Assembly (NCBI GenBank): GCA_003315675.1
Contig: NIZU01000106.1
Span: forward strand, 1-31,366
DNA: 31,366 nt
DNA from: Methanocorpusculum sp. MCE
GTDB lineage: Archaea; Halobacteriota; Methanomicrobia; Methanomicrobiales; Methanocorpusculaceae
Direction: 5' to 3'
The stretch's first letter is position 1. Each line of letters opens with the position of its first letter. Made by a program: the position numbers and the translations under genes. Below are positions 9,000 through 17,550 of the stretch, one piece after another. The notes under the pieces are model-generated. The model was not told the DNA's origin. It saw only the letters and a list, made by a program, of their open reading frames with translations, and did no database searches.

Positions 9000-9329
9000 T
9001 TATTTTCTCTCCAGACGGGGCGCCGATCCGATGAACCGGGTCCATGCAGATTCATTTCCTACCCATACATCCTCTTTCTTCAGTCTGGACTGAAGATACA
9101 AAGCGATCAGCATACAGCCGACACCCAGATACATAAATGTCGTTTCGCCGAATCCGGCAAGAGCACACCCGAACCAGCCGAGAGCGGAGTAAAGAACACC
9201 ATGATACGCGGCTTTTCGATACCCCTCCTTACCGGTTCTGACAAAGATACGGGTATCCCTTAACCACAAGAACGAGACGGATGCAGCGCCAAAGGCGATG
9301 ATTATTACTATCGGGTCGAGGTAGGTCAT
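9000..9329 (-). CDS. Small integral membrane protein, unknown function
   Basis: This 109-residue protein has three hydrophobic segments (about 5-22, 43-60 and 65-80) joined by a basic loop (residues 31-40) and ends in a charged soluble tail. I do not recognise the family. Its stop is two bases upstream of the hisS start, so hisS is almost certainly on the same transcript. An AT-rich box (TTTAATGCATA on the minus strand) about 24-34 bases before the ATG, with no Shine-Dalgarno sequence, suggests a leaderless or near-leaderless message. Confidence 0.65.
   Translation of the reverse strand: MTYLDPIVIIIAFGAASVSFLWLRDTRIFVRTGKEGYRKAAYHGVLYSALGWFGCALAGFGETTFMYLGVGCMLIALYLQSRLKKEDVWVGNESAWTRFIGSAPRLERK
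9007..9012 (-). promoter_or_regulatory. Shine-Dalgarno deciding the hisS start
   Basis: On the minus strand GGAGAG lies nine bases before ATG 8997, embedded in the last codons of the preceding gene. It supports the shorter hisS start. Confidence 0.7.
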
Positions 9330-9462
9330 GAATGATGTACTATTTGGCTGAGGTATGCATTAAAGATGTCACCTGGATTACATCTCAGTGAATACATGAG
9401 CAAAGTTGCCGGAATTATGCCGTACACCGGGACGCAAAAAAGAAATGTGAAAATGAAAAGGG
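9330..9462 (-). other. Intergenic region: gyrA end, promoter of small membrane gene
   Basis: Just after gyrA the minus strand is T-rich (TTTCTTTTTT, complement of about 9437-9446), a plausible terminator. A hairpin of AGATGT (9364-9369) and ACATCT (9380-9385) lies next to the TATA-like box of the downstream gene and could be an operator. No gene is seen here. Confidence 0.4.
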
Positions 9463-11937
9463 TCAGGCCTTGTCTGCACCTTCCGGCAGAGTCGGTTCAT
9501 CCTCTTCGGGAGGGACGATGGCAACACCCGTGACCTTATCGCCGGAGTCGACCCGGATGACACGAACACCTTGTGTTCCGCGTCCCTGGATCGAGATATC
9601 CGAAGCCTGGGTCCTCAGCACAACGCCTGCGGCAGTCGTGATGATGACCTGATCATCATCCGAGACCGCGAGCGAAGAGACGACTTTGCCGCGTTCGAAG
9701 TTCGCAACGATAGACTTTACGCCCTGGGTACCGCGTCCATGACCCATGAATGCATCGAACTCGGTCCTCTTGCCGTATCCTTTATCGGTGATCATCAGCA
9801 GATACTGGGTCTCGACAAGGGTAAGAGCACAGACATAATCTCCCTCATACTTCAGCCTGATCCCGATCACGCCCTGAGTGCCGCGACCGGTCGCCCTGAC
9901 CTCATCTTCAGCAAATCTGAGCGCCTGACCAAACGCTGTCGTAAGAACGACATCAGAACTGCCGCCGGTCACGACCACATCAACAAGCTCATCGCCGTCG
10001 AGGAGCGTGATGCCGATGATGCCTCCGGTCCTTGGCCGTGAGAACAGATCCTGACTGAACTTGCCCACACGGCCTTTCTTCGTAGCATACAGAAGATTCT
10101 TTTCAGCATCGAAATCCCGCATCGGAATGACCGCCGAAACTTCCTCATCGGTAAGGTTCAGCAGATTGACGATCGCCTTGCCCTTACTGGTTCGTGAACC
10201 TTCGGGGATTTCGTAAACGCGGAGCCAGTAAACTCTGCCTTTGTTCGTGAAACACAGCAGATAATCATGCGTGCTCGCCATGAAGACTTTATCCACGGAA
10301 TCCTCGTCTTTCGTGGTCATGCCGATCACTCCTCTGCCGCCGCGTTTCTGCTGGCGGTAGAGATCGAGAGGCACGCGTTTTATGTAATCCTGGGTTGTAA
10401 GCATCACAAGGGTTTGCTCATCGGGGCTCAGATCCATCACGTTGAAGTCGGTGTTTGCCGTGTAATCGATCTGGGTCCGGCGTTCATCGGCGTATGCATC
10501 ACGGATCTCGGTAGTCTCTGTTTTCAAGACCGAGAGGATGTTCTCCTCGGATGATAAGATCCAGGTAAGTTTATCGATGACCAGCTGAAGCGAGGCGGTC
10601 TCGTCCAGAATTTTCTGCTGTTCCAGGGCTGCGAGACGACGCAGCTGCATCTTGAGAATTGCGTCGGCCTGTGCTTCTGAAAAACCAAGTTTAGAGACCA
10701 AAGCTTCCTGAGCGACAGAAACTTCCAGCGAAGCACGGATGGTGGCGATCACCACATCAATCATATCGAGGGCCTTCAAAAGTCCCGAGAGGATGTGCAT
10801 GCGTTCCTCGGCTTTACGCAGATCAAATTGGGACCTGCGCCGAACGACATCGACACGGTGTGCGATGAAATGTTGCAGAAGTTCTGCCAGGGACAGAATC
10901 TTTGGTTTCTTGTCAACGATCGCGAGATTGATAATGCCGAACGCACTTTCGAGCTGGGTATGTTTGTACAGGAGATTTAAAACAACGTTTGCCTGGGTAT
11001 TCTGCTTGAGTTCGATGATGACGCGGATACCGTCTTTATCGGATTCATCCCGGATGTCGCTGATGCCTTCGATCACCTTCGATTTTACAAGCTCAGCGAT
11101 CTTTTCGATCATCGCCGCCTTGTTCACCTGATAGGGGATCTCGGTGATGACGATCTGCTCGAATCCTTTTTTGCGTTCCTCAATCTCGGCAATGCCGCGG
11201 AGAACAACTTTACCCTGACCCGTCTGATAAGCATTGACGATCCCGTCGGTGCCCATGATCTTACCGCCTGTCGGAAAGTCCGGAGCCGGAAGGATCTTCA
11301 TCATTTCTTCAAGAGACATCTCCGGGTTATCAATATAGGCATCGACCAGATCGCAGACCTCGCCGAGGTTATGCGGCATCATGTTGGTCGCCATACCGAC
11401 CGCGATACCCGTCGTACCGTTCACGAGAAGGTTGGGGATCCTGCTTGGGAGCACGTCCGGTTCCTGGGACGACTCATCGAAGTTAGGGACGAAATCGACG
11501 GTTTCTTTGTCGATATCCTCCAGCAGAGACTCTGCCGCTTTGGTAAGCCTTGCCTCGGTATAACGCATAGCTGCTGCCGAGTCACCATCTATAGACCCAA
11601 AGTTACCCTGACCATCTACTAAGGTATAACGATAGGAGAACGGCTGAGCCATCTTCACGAGCGTATCGTAAATCGCAGAGTCACCGTGCGGGTGGTAATT
11701 ACCCATGGTGGCTGCTACTGCCTTGGCGGATTTCTTGTATGCCTTATCGCTCGTGTTCCCCTCATCGTGGAACATGGCGTACAGAATACGCCGGTGGACC
11801 GGTTTCAGACCATCCCGGACATCGGGGATTGCACGCCCGATGATAACGCTCATCGCATAATCGATGAAACAGTTTTTCATCTCATCTTCGATATTGATCG
11901 AGACCGTTTTGTGCGTGGTGTTCTCTTCAGATGTCAA
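9463..11937 (-). CDS. gyrA: DNA gyrase subunit A
   Basis: This is the 824-residue DNA-breaking subunit of the bacterial-type gyrase. The catalytic Tyr is Y126 in AAMRYTEAR. The quinolone-determining segment HPHGDSAIYD (82-91) keeps the Ser and Asp equivalents of Escherichia coli S83 and D87. The C-terminal pinwheel contains a GyrA-box-like QQKRGGRG and repeated GRGTQGV blades, which indicates true negative-supercoiling ability rather than a topoisomerase IV-like protein. The start is TTG 11937, with a strong GGAGGTGA six bases upstream inside gyrB. The next Met (residue 20) would cut into the conserved N-terminus. It overlaps gyrB by 11 bases. The acidic tail is typical. Confidence 0.95.
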   Translation of the reverse strand: MTSEENTTHKTVSINIEDEMKNCFIDYAMSVIIGRAIPDVRDGLKPVHRRILYAMFHDEGNTSDKAYKKSAKAVAATMGNYHPHGDSAIYDTLVKMAQPFSYRYTLVDGQGNFGSIDGDSAAAMRYTEARLTKAAESLLEDIDKETVDFVPNFDESSQEPDVLPSRIPNLLVNGTTGIAVGMATNMMPHNLGEVCDLVDAYIDNPEMSLEEMMKILPAPDFPTGGKIMGTDGIVNAYQTGQGKVVLRGIAEIEERKKGFEQIVITEIPYQVNKAAMIEKIAELVKSKVIEGISDIRDESDKDGIRVIIELKQNTQANVVLNLLYKHTQLESAFGIINLAIVDKKPKILSLAELLQHFIAHRVDVVRRRSQFDLRKAEERMHILSGLLKALDMIDVVIATIRASLEVSVAQEALVSKLGFSEAQADAILKMQLRRLAALEQQKILDETASLQLVIDKLTWILSSEENILSVLKTETTEIRDAYADERRTQIDYTANTDFNVMDLSPDEQTLVMLTTQDYIKRVPLDLYRQQKRGGRGVIGMTTKDEDSVDKVFMASTHDYLLCFTNKGRVYWLRVYEIPEGSRTSKGKAIVNLLNLTDEEVSAVIPMRDFDAEKNLLYATKKGRVGKFSQDLFSRPRTGGIIGITLLDGDELVDVVVTGGSSDVVLTTAFGQALRFAEDEVRATGRGTQGVIGIRLKYEGDYVCALTLVETQYLLMITDKGYGKRTEFDAFMGHGRGTQGVKSIVANFERGKVVSSLAVSDDDQVIITTAAGVVLRTQASDISIQGRGTQGVRVIRVDSGDKVTGVAIVPPEEDEPTLPEGADKA

Positions 11938-13882
11938 GGTTCTTCACCTCCCCTGCATGACGTTTAATGAAATCTTTTCTGGGCATGACATCGTCTCCCA
12001 TGAGTTTTTCGAATATCTCATTCGCATAGCTTGCATCCTCGATTCTGACCTGCTTGAGAATACGGAACTCGGGATTCATTGTAGTGTTCCAGAGCTGGCC
12101 GGCGTTCATTTCACCAAGACCCTTATACCGCTGGACCGAGATGCCCTTCTCGCCGTATTCGGCGATAGCAAGACGCATATCCTCTTCCGTGTACACGTAT
12201 TTTTCCTGTTTCCCTTTGGCAATTCTGAAGAGTGGAGGCTGAGCAATGTAGATGTATCCCATCTCCACAAGGGGCTTCATGAACCGGTAGAAAAAGGTCA
12301 GAAGCAGAATTCTGATATGAGCGCCGTCCACATCCGCATCCGTCATGATGACGATGTGATGATATCTGGCACGTTCGGCATCGAACTTTTCCCCGTATCC
12401 GGCACCGATCGCGGTGATGAGGGTCTGAATTTCGGCATTTTTCAAAGCCTTGTGCTCCAGTGCTTTTTCCACATTCAGGATTTTACCCCGAAGCGGCAGA
12501 ATCGCCTGGAACTTTCTGTCGCGGCCCTGTTTGGCCGAACCGCCGGCAGAATCTCCTTCCACGATATAGATCTCGCCTTTTGCCGGATCGCGCTCGGAAC
12601 AGTCGGCAAGTTTACCCGGCAAACCAGACATGTCGAGAGACGTTTTTCTTCGGGCAAGCTCCTTTGCACGGCGGGCAGCCTCGCGGGCATTTGCGGTATC
12701 AAGGGATTTTTTGGCGATGGCAGCTATGACCTTCGGGTTTTCCTCGAAGAACTCAGTCAGAGCCTGATACATCATAGAGTCAACGAGACCTTTGACATTG
12801 CTGTTTCCAAGCCGCATCTTCGTCTGCCCCTCGAACTGGGGATTGGCGATCTTGACGCTGATTACGGCGGTCAGCCCTTCACGAACATCCTCGCCGCGGA
12901 CGGAGATGTACTCTTTGAGATGTTTGTTCGCATGGGCGCTGTTGTTGATCGCCCGGGTGAGGGCAGAACGGAATCCTTCCAGATGCGTGCCGCCCTCACG
13001 GGTATTGACACTGTTTACATACGTATAGAGAATCTCGCCGTAGGTATCATTATACTGGAGAGCGACCTCGACCTCAATTTTATTTACATCGTCGGATTTA
13101 TCGACATAGATCGGGTCGGGATGGAGAAGTTCTTTCCCTTCGTTTAAGTGAGTGACAAACTCACGAAGACCTCCCTGATAACAGAACGTGTCGGAATCCC
13201 CGGTACGGTGATCCTCGATCTGGATCTCCAGCCCCTTGTTCAGATAAGCAAGTTCCCTGAACCGGTGGGCAAGGACATCGTAGTCGAACTCGGTCGTCTC
13301 AAAGATAGAACCATCCGGATAGAAGGTGATCCGTGTTCCCGTGGTGGTCTCTTTTGCCTGACCTTCTTTATCCAGCCTCCTCTGCCGCTGAAGATACTCT
13401 GCATCGGTTTCGGGCCTGCAGGAAAGAGCCTGCAGCAGCAGTCCTTTGCCAAAGACCATGGAATAGATATTTCCATCACGGAATACTTCGGCAGTAAGGC
13501 GCGTGGAAAGAGCGTTTACAACAGAAACACCGACCCCGTGCAGACCGCCGGAAACCTGATAGGTATTCTTATCGAACTTTCCTCCGGCATGAAGCACGGT
13601 CATTACGACTTCAAGGGCACTCTTATTCTGCTTGGGCATGATATCGACGGGAATACCTCTGCCGTCATCCTCCACGCTTACCGTTCCGTTGGGGTTGATG
13701 ATGATGACGATATGCTTACAGAATCCGGCTAAGGCTTCGTCGATGGAGTTATCAACTACCTCGTATACAAGGTGGTGAAGACCACGGGTATCGGTACTGC
13801 CGATATACATGGCAGGTCTTTCACGGACAGGGGTTAACCCCTCCAAAACAGTAATGTGGGAGGCGTCGTAATTATCAGTCAT
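11927..13882 (-). CDS. gyrB: DNA gyrase subunit B
   Basis: This is the 651-residue ATPase subunit of gyrase. The N-terminal GHKL domain shows EVVDNSIDEA (41-50), DDGRGIP and GGLHGVG. The transducer follows, then a Toprim domain with EGDSAGGSAKQG and MTDADVDGAHI, and the C-terminal QRYKGLGEMN signature. It lacks the large insertion of enterobacterial GyrB, so its length is normal for most gyrases. ATG 13882 has GGAG twelve bases upstream, and a TATA-like box lies around 13968-13974. GyrB and GyrA form an A2B2 enzyme that introduces negative supercoils. Gyrase is thought to be a bacterial acquisition in some euryarchaea. Confidence 0.95.
   Translation of the reverse strand: MTDNYDASHITVLEGLTPVRERPAMYIGSTDTRGLHHLVYEVVDNSIDEALAGFCKHIVIIINPNGTVSVEDDGRGIPVDIMPKQNKSALEVVMTVLHAGGKFDKNTYQVSGGLHGVGVSVVNALSTRLTAEVFRDGNIYSMVFGKGLLLQALSCRPETDAEYLQRQRRLDKEGQAKETTTGTRITFYPDGSIFETTEFDYDVLAHRFRELAYLNKGLEIQIEDHRTGDSDTFCYQGGLREFVTHLNEGKELLHPDPIYVDKSDDVNKIEVEVALQYNDTYGEILYTYVNSVNTREGGTHLEGFRSALTRAINNSAHANKHLKEYISVRGEDVREGLTAVISVKIANPQFEGQTKMRLGNSNVKGLVDSMMYQALTEFFEENPKVIAAIAKKSLDTANAREAARRAKELARRKTSLDMSGLPGKLADCSERDPAKGEIYIVEGDSAGGSAKQGRDRKFQAILPLRGKILNVEKALEHKALKNAEIQTLITAIGAGYGEKFDAERARYHHIVIMTDADVDGAHIRILLLTFFYRFMKPLVEMGYIYIAQPPLFRIAKGKQEKYVYTEEDMRLAIAEYGEKGISVQRYKGLGEMNAGQLWNTTMNPEFRILKQVRIEDASYANEIFEKLMGDDVMPRKDFIKRHAGEVKNLDI
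11944..11951 (-). promoter_or_regulatory. Strong Shine-Dalgarno for gyrA (TTG start)
   Basis: GGAGGTGA, a full complement of the archaeal 16S rRNA tail, lies six bases before TTG 11937. This decides the non-ATG start and implies efficient translation of gyrA from the gyrBA message. Confidence 0.85.
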
Positions 13883-14141
13883 CTATGTTTGGTTCTCCGT
13901 ATCAATTTGGGTCATATGCATAGCCGTTTTCGAAAATGGTTAACATCCTCGAAAGCGATTTTCAAAAATATATTTGCATTATTATATTAGTGCGGATTCC
14001 TTATTAATGTGGGTGAACCGCAAATGAGAACCCGGTTGAAATAAAACCAAATTGAAGGATAATCTCCATGCGGATAAAGACAGAGCAGCATAAAACAGAT
14101 GATTTTTCATGCGGAGAAAAGAGGGAGAAAATGCCTTTATC
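13883..14141 (-). promoter_or_regulatory. gyrB promoter and leader region
   Basis: On the minus strand a TATA-like AAATATATTT (13966-13975) would start transcription near 13945, giving a leader of roughly 60 bases. The perfect palindrome TTTTCGAAAA (13927-13936) lies in that leader. A related CGAAAGCGATTTTC sequence is next to it at 13950-13963. This looks like a possible operator or supercoiling-responsive element, but that is inference. No gene is visible. The stretch next to 14141 is T-rich on the minus strand and may end the hisH transcript. Confidence 0.45.
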
Positions 14142-14750
14142 TCATTCGATCATCTGAACAAAATTTTTGAGAATCAAAATTCCGGCATCCCCGCTTTTTT
14201 CAGGATGGAACTGAACACCCATCACGTTGCCGACACCCACTACCGAGGCATACGGGACAATGTACTCGGTCTTTGCGATCGTGAACTCGGGAGTCGTATC
14301 GGCATAATAGGAGTGAACGAAATACACATACGTCCCATCAGGAATTCCTTCGAACAGGGGGTGAGCCGAGGGCGAGATCGGGTTCCATCCCATTTGAGGA
14401 ATCTTCATCCCGGGTTTTTTTGGAAAAAGCCGAACCGTTCCGGGCACAAAGCCAAGCCCTTTGTGAAGACCGTGTTCCTCGCTTTCCTCTAAAAGCATCT
14501 GCATGCCGAGACATATGCCGAGAAGAGGTTTCTTTGCCGCCTCTTTTTTCACAAGGTCGATCAAGGGAGAGAGTTTACTCATTCCTTCGGCAAAGGCACC
14601 GACTCCCGGGAGGAGAAGTCCATCAGCCGATTGAATGATCTCGGGATCGTTCGTGATTTTCGGACGGGGCCCTGCCGCCTCGAGACCGCGGACAACACTG
14701 CGGAGATTGCCTAACCCGTAATCCAAAACGGCGATTTCAGAAGTGCCCAT
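14142..14750 (-). CDS. hisH: Imidazole glycerol phosphate synthase, glutamine amidotransferase subunit
   Basis: HisH hydrolyses glutamine and feeds ammonia to HisF for synthesis of imidazole glycerol phosphate, the fifth step of the histidine pathway. The 202-residue class I amidotransferase has the oxyanion motif PGVGAF (48-53), nucleophile Cys80 in GICLGMQ and the His/Glu pair in QFHPEKSG. Length is normal. No other his gene is present in the window except hisS, which is not biosynthetic. It is the last gene of a tightly packed minus-strand operon, and its ATG overlaps the preceding PP-loop gene by 14 bases. Its presence there may be simple operon hitchhiking. Confidence 0.93.
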   Translation of the reverse strand: MGTSEIAVLDYGLGNLRSVVRGLEAAGPRPKITNDPEIIQSADGLLLPGVGAFAEGMSKLSPLIDLVKKEAAKKPLLGICLGMQMLLEESEEHGLHKGLGFVPGTVRLFPKKPGMKIPQMGWNPISPSAHPLFEGIPDGTYVYFVHSYYADTTPEFTIAKTEYIVPYASVVGVGNVMGVQFHPEKSGDAGILILKNFVQMIE

Positions 14751-16164
14751 CTATATCACTATCTTCTTCATTTGTTTCGCGGATTCTCCATAAACCTTTC
14801 GCCGCCCATTCGGAAGATTTGCCGTTCGCATCGCCCCATGCCTTCAGTTTTTGTTCCCAGTCGGCCCATAATTCCGGATACCGTGCCTCGATATCCTTCA
14901 TGCAGGCAATGTCGGATGACGGACACATAAAGCAGCCGATCCTGTCGAGACCCAGTTCATAAAGAGGATTGTACGGAGCTTTTTCCCGGAAAAGATAGAG
15001 CCAGTCATGCATAGCGGTCCAGTGCTGGATAGGGGCAGCAGAAATCTGGCAGGGAACATTTCGATTTCTCCAGACACGCGGACTCTGCATGCGTTTGGCA
15101 GACTCGAACTTTCGCTGACCAATGAAAGAGATCGCCTCACCCCATTCATTTTCAATGAGAGTCTTGACCGGCGTAAGTTTGCATGCTTTGCAGCACCACC
15201 TGAAATCCACAGCCGGAGGTCCCTGCAGTTCGAATCCTTCCCAGAACCCGGAATTCCCCGACTCGATAATCAGCGGGAGGCCGAACAATTCGGATACTTT
15301 GTGGACATTTTCGATCGTTTCAGGAAACTCAAGGCCCGTGTCCGCAAAGATCAGCGGCAGCCGGAGTCCCGCCTTGAGCGTGATGAGAAGCGTTACCAGA
15401 CTGTCTTTTCCGCCCGAGTATGAAACGTTCGGCTGGATCCCCGGGTTTTTGGCGATAACATCATGAATGAACTCGATCGATTTCCTTTCGTAGAGATCGA
15501 GGATATCGTTGTTTGCCGCGATCGCATCTTCCCAGGTTGAAGGGGCGGCATCCACCACGGGTTTTTGGGTCCGGCGTGTCCTGACCAGCTGACCGCGGGC
15601 TGCACCTACCGTTTCCTGATACGACATCTTGGCTCGGCCGACCGCCACACAGTCACCGGACTCGGAAAGGACGAAAACACTGTCGCCAACTGCGATATCG
15701 GGTGATACAAACGTAACGCCAGGCATCAGAACACTGCTTCCGTCCCGAATATAGCCTGCGGCATCGTCCGTGACCCGAATGAATCGTTTGGTTGGCACGA
15801 CAAGGGAAGCTGCCGCTTCTCTTGGCAGGACTTCCCATCGGGACTCTGCCGGAATATATCGAACGGCGAAGACCACCGCACCTCCGATGATGATTTCTTC
15901 CATCCGGTCCTCGTCAGGGACTTTGTTCAGAAGGGCGAGATATCCGTCGGAAATCAGCGGAACGCCGAACTGTTCTTCGAAGAGGCGGTTCACAAGATCT
16001 CTGTCGCGCTGAAAAGCCGGGCGAACATCTCCCGGCGGAGTCACCGAAACGGAACGGGTCTTTTCCCCGCAGGAACAGAGTTTTCCCATCACCGGGGCAT
16101 GACATTTGTCACACCAGTAAAACATTACAGGGGCAAGAAATGGAGAATTTTTCATCATATTCAC
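14737..16164 (-). CDS. PAPS reductase-like PP-loop protein with zinc ribbon and PUA domains
   Basis: This is a 475-residue multidomain protein. The N-terminus has a small zinc ribbon (Cys18, 21, 30, 32). Residues about 125-195 look like a PUA RNA-binding domain (KRFIRVTDDAAGYIRDG, then GVTFVSPDIAVGDSV). The PP-loop ATP-pyrophosphatase motif SYSGGKDS is at 248-255, within a domain of the phosphoadenylylsulfate reductase family. The C-terminal part carries more cysteines (CCKACK, CFMCPS) that could hold a cluster or zinc. Domain order suggests a sulfur- or adenylate-transfer reaction on RNA rather than ordinary sulfate assimilation; this is inference. The GTG start at 16164 overlaps the preceding stop as GTGA, with ATG 16158 as an alternative. 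It is operonic with its neighbours. Confidence 0.8.
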   Translation of the reverse strand: MNMMKNSPFLAPVMFYWCDKCHAPVMGKLCSCGEKTRSVSVTPPGDVRPAFQRDRDLVNRLFEEQFGVPLISDGYLALLNKVPDEDRMEEIIIGGAVVFAVRYIPAESRWEVLPREAAASLVVPTKRFIRVTDDAAGYIRDGSSVLMPGVTFVSPDIAVGDSVFVLSESGDCVAVGRAKMSYQETVGAARGQLVRTRRTQKPVVDAAPSTWEDAIAANNDILDLYERKSIEFIHDVIAKNPGIQPNVSYSGGKDSLVTLLITLKAGLRLPLIFADTGLEFPETIENVHKVSELFGLPLIIESGNSGFWEGFELQGPPAVDFRWCCKACKLTPVKTLIENEWGEAISFIGQRKFESAKRMQSPRVWRNRNVPCQISAAPIQHWTAMHDWLYLFREKAPYNPLYELGLDRIGCFMCPSSDIACMKDIEARYPELWADWEQKLKAWGDANGKSSEWAAKGLWRIRETNEEDSDIDGHF

Positions 16165-16763
16165 TCAATTAAAAGGAGCATGACCGTTGTCATCGGAGAA
16201 TCCAGAACGGATCCGCCGGGAACATTCGTACATGAAAGGATATCAAGACTCCAGCCGACGGATGCACAGGCGGCATACACGTCGATTCCGGCTGCTTCCA
16301 TGCTTGGACGCATTTTTCTTCTGTTCATACAGTTAGTGATATCTGCATCGTCGTCTTTTGCCGGACAGTGCGTGCATAATCCGCACTGATGACCGGTATA
16401 GGCAAACGCCTTGTAGAATCCTGCAGAGAATGCCTTCTGCTCAAGTTCATACATGACATTCTGAACATAGGCAGTCATCTCGCGGGAGACGAGACGTTCC
16501 GGCGTTGTTTCCCCGACATCCCCGATAAATTTTATCAGAAGGGCCGTTTTGTATTCTTTAAGGACCTTTCTGGTCTCTGCAGGCGTCGGAGAATACGGCG
16601 GGCAGGAAAACCAGCGGCCAAATCCGCTGCAGCCGAAAAGGCATTTTTGTCGAACCCATTCATCAGTGACGATGTCTTTTGCAGGGATCATGGTCGCGTC
16701 CCCGCCTTTTTCAACAACGAACCTGACAAGTTCCGCAATCAGGTCCTGTTTTTCCGGCTTCAT
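16161..16763 (-). CDS. DUF2284 predicted metal-binding protein
   Basis: This 200-residue cysteine-rich protein matches DUF2284, found widely in methanogens and anaerobes. Candidate metal ligands are in CLFGCSGFGRWFSCPPY, CGLCTHCPA and a later NCMNRRKMRPSM. The arrangement resembles an iron-sulfur or zinc site. The C-terminal YAACASVGW segment is typical of the family. No biochemical function is established as far as I know. ATG 16763 overlaps the FAD synthetase stop by four bases (ATGA), and its own stop overlaps the next start, so it is made together with the PP-loop protein and may serve as its redox or metal partner. Confidence 0.8.
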   Translation of the reverse strand: MKPEKQDLIAELVRFVVEKGGDATMIPAKDIVTDEWVRQKCLFGCSGFGRWFSCPPYSPTPAETRKVLKEYKTALLIKFIGDVGETTPERLVSREMTAYVQNVMYELEQKAFSAGFYKAFAYTGHQCGLCTHCPAKDDDADITNCMNRRKMRPSMEAAGIDVYAACASVGWSLDILSCTNVPGGSVLDSPMTTVMLLLIE

Positions 16764-17182
16764 CGCGTTCTTCTCCGAACGGCTTCATCGATGATCTTTG
16801 ATGATGAGGTAAATGGCATCCCGGTGTACTCGGAAATTCGCACGACATCCGCACAGATACCACGATCAGTAAGATCGGCTTTCAGCTTTTCCTTTGACCA
16901 TTTCTGGTTAAAACCGATAGTGATGACGGCGGGATTGATCTCGCGGATAGGTTTGTACATATCGGTCTGATCTCCAAGTATGGCATGATCAACGCACTTG
17001 AGACTCTGAATCATTTTGAGCCGCTGATCTTCGGAAACGATCGGGCGGGGTTTGTGAACGACATTCTTTTCCCGGGCTACGATGACCCACAACTCGTCAC
17101 CTAATTTTTTCGACTCTTCAAGATAGTATATATGTCCGGGATGGAGGATATCAAATGTCCCGGTGGCGACGATTCTTTTCAT
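16760..17182 (-). CDS. ribL: Archaeal FAD synthetase / cytidylyltransferase-like nucleotidyltransferase
   Basis: This small nucleotidyltransferase of about 140 residues has the HxGH motif HPGH (14-17) in ATGTFDILHPGH and the second-half signature TSSSKII. This matches RibL, the archaeal enzyme that adenylates FMN to FAD. Glycerol-3-phosphate cytidylyltransferases share the fold, so assignment rests on archaeal context and on the conserved VVHKPRPIV and KWSKEKL segments. The start is ATG 17182, which overlaps the preceding stop as ATGA; a longer in-frame start at 17227 lies within the upstream gene and is unlikely. FAD made here could serve any flavoenzyme; a specific link to the operon is unproven. 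Confidence 0.82.
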   Translation of the reverse strand: MKRIVATGTFDILHPGHIYYLEESKKLGDELWVIVAREKNVVHKPRPIVSEDQRLKMIQSLKCVDHAILGDQTDMYKPIREINPAVITIGFNQKWSKEKLKADLTDRGICADVVRISEYTGMPFTSSSKIIDEAVRRRTR

Positions 17183-17550
17183 GGTATAACTTCCAGAACT
17201 TTGTGTTTCCCGTCCCTGCCGTAACATCTCCAGGAGTTTTCATCGAACGGTGCCCCGACAATGATATGGCACTGCCCGCTTTGGGCAAATGTGGCAAGAT
17301 CCGCATCCGAGGGTGATAAGCAGCCGTTTGGATGGCTGTGCGCCGTCCCGGCGATCTGCATCCCAAGAGGGATCATGTCCATGAAAATATTGGCGCTATC
17401 CTGTGATACAGTGGTCCCGGGAATCGGATAGGTGACGTTGATGACACCCTTTTCCATGCCCAGCATGACGATATATTCATCCGGAAAGCTTGATCTGCCC
17501 ATCTCCAAAAGGAGATCAAGTACTTCCCGGTCTATGGCACGGACTAACAT
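17179..17550 (-). CDS. JAMM/MPN+ metalloprotease (Mov34/PAD-1 family)
   Basis: This compact 123-residue protein is essentially one JAMM domain. The zinc ligands and catalytic residues are present: Glu25, His71 and His73 in HSHP, Ser81 and Asp84, which fits the H-x-H-P-x6-S-x2-D motif exactly. Archaeal JAMM proteins remove ubiquitin-like SAMP modifiers from proteins or process sulfur-carrier proteins. Which role applies here is not shown. It heads the minus-strand operon with ribL, DUF2284, the PP-loop protein and hisH. The ATG at 17550 has no Shine-Dalgarno and only 22 bases separate it from the divergent gene's start, so it may be leaderless. Confidence 0.88.
   Translation of the reverse strand: MLVRAIDREVLDLLLEMGRSSFPDEYIVMLGMEKGVINVTYPIPGTTVSQDSANIFMDMIPLGMQIAGTAHSHPNGCLSPSDADLATFAQSGQCHIIVGAPFDENSWRCYGRDGKHKVLEVIP

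Noticed and set aside
11864..13147. 427-codon open frame antisense to gyrB and gyrA
   Set aside because: Same reason; the sense strand encodes intact gyrase with catalytic motifs, and the antisense frame has no ribosome binding site.
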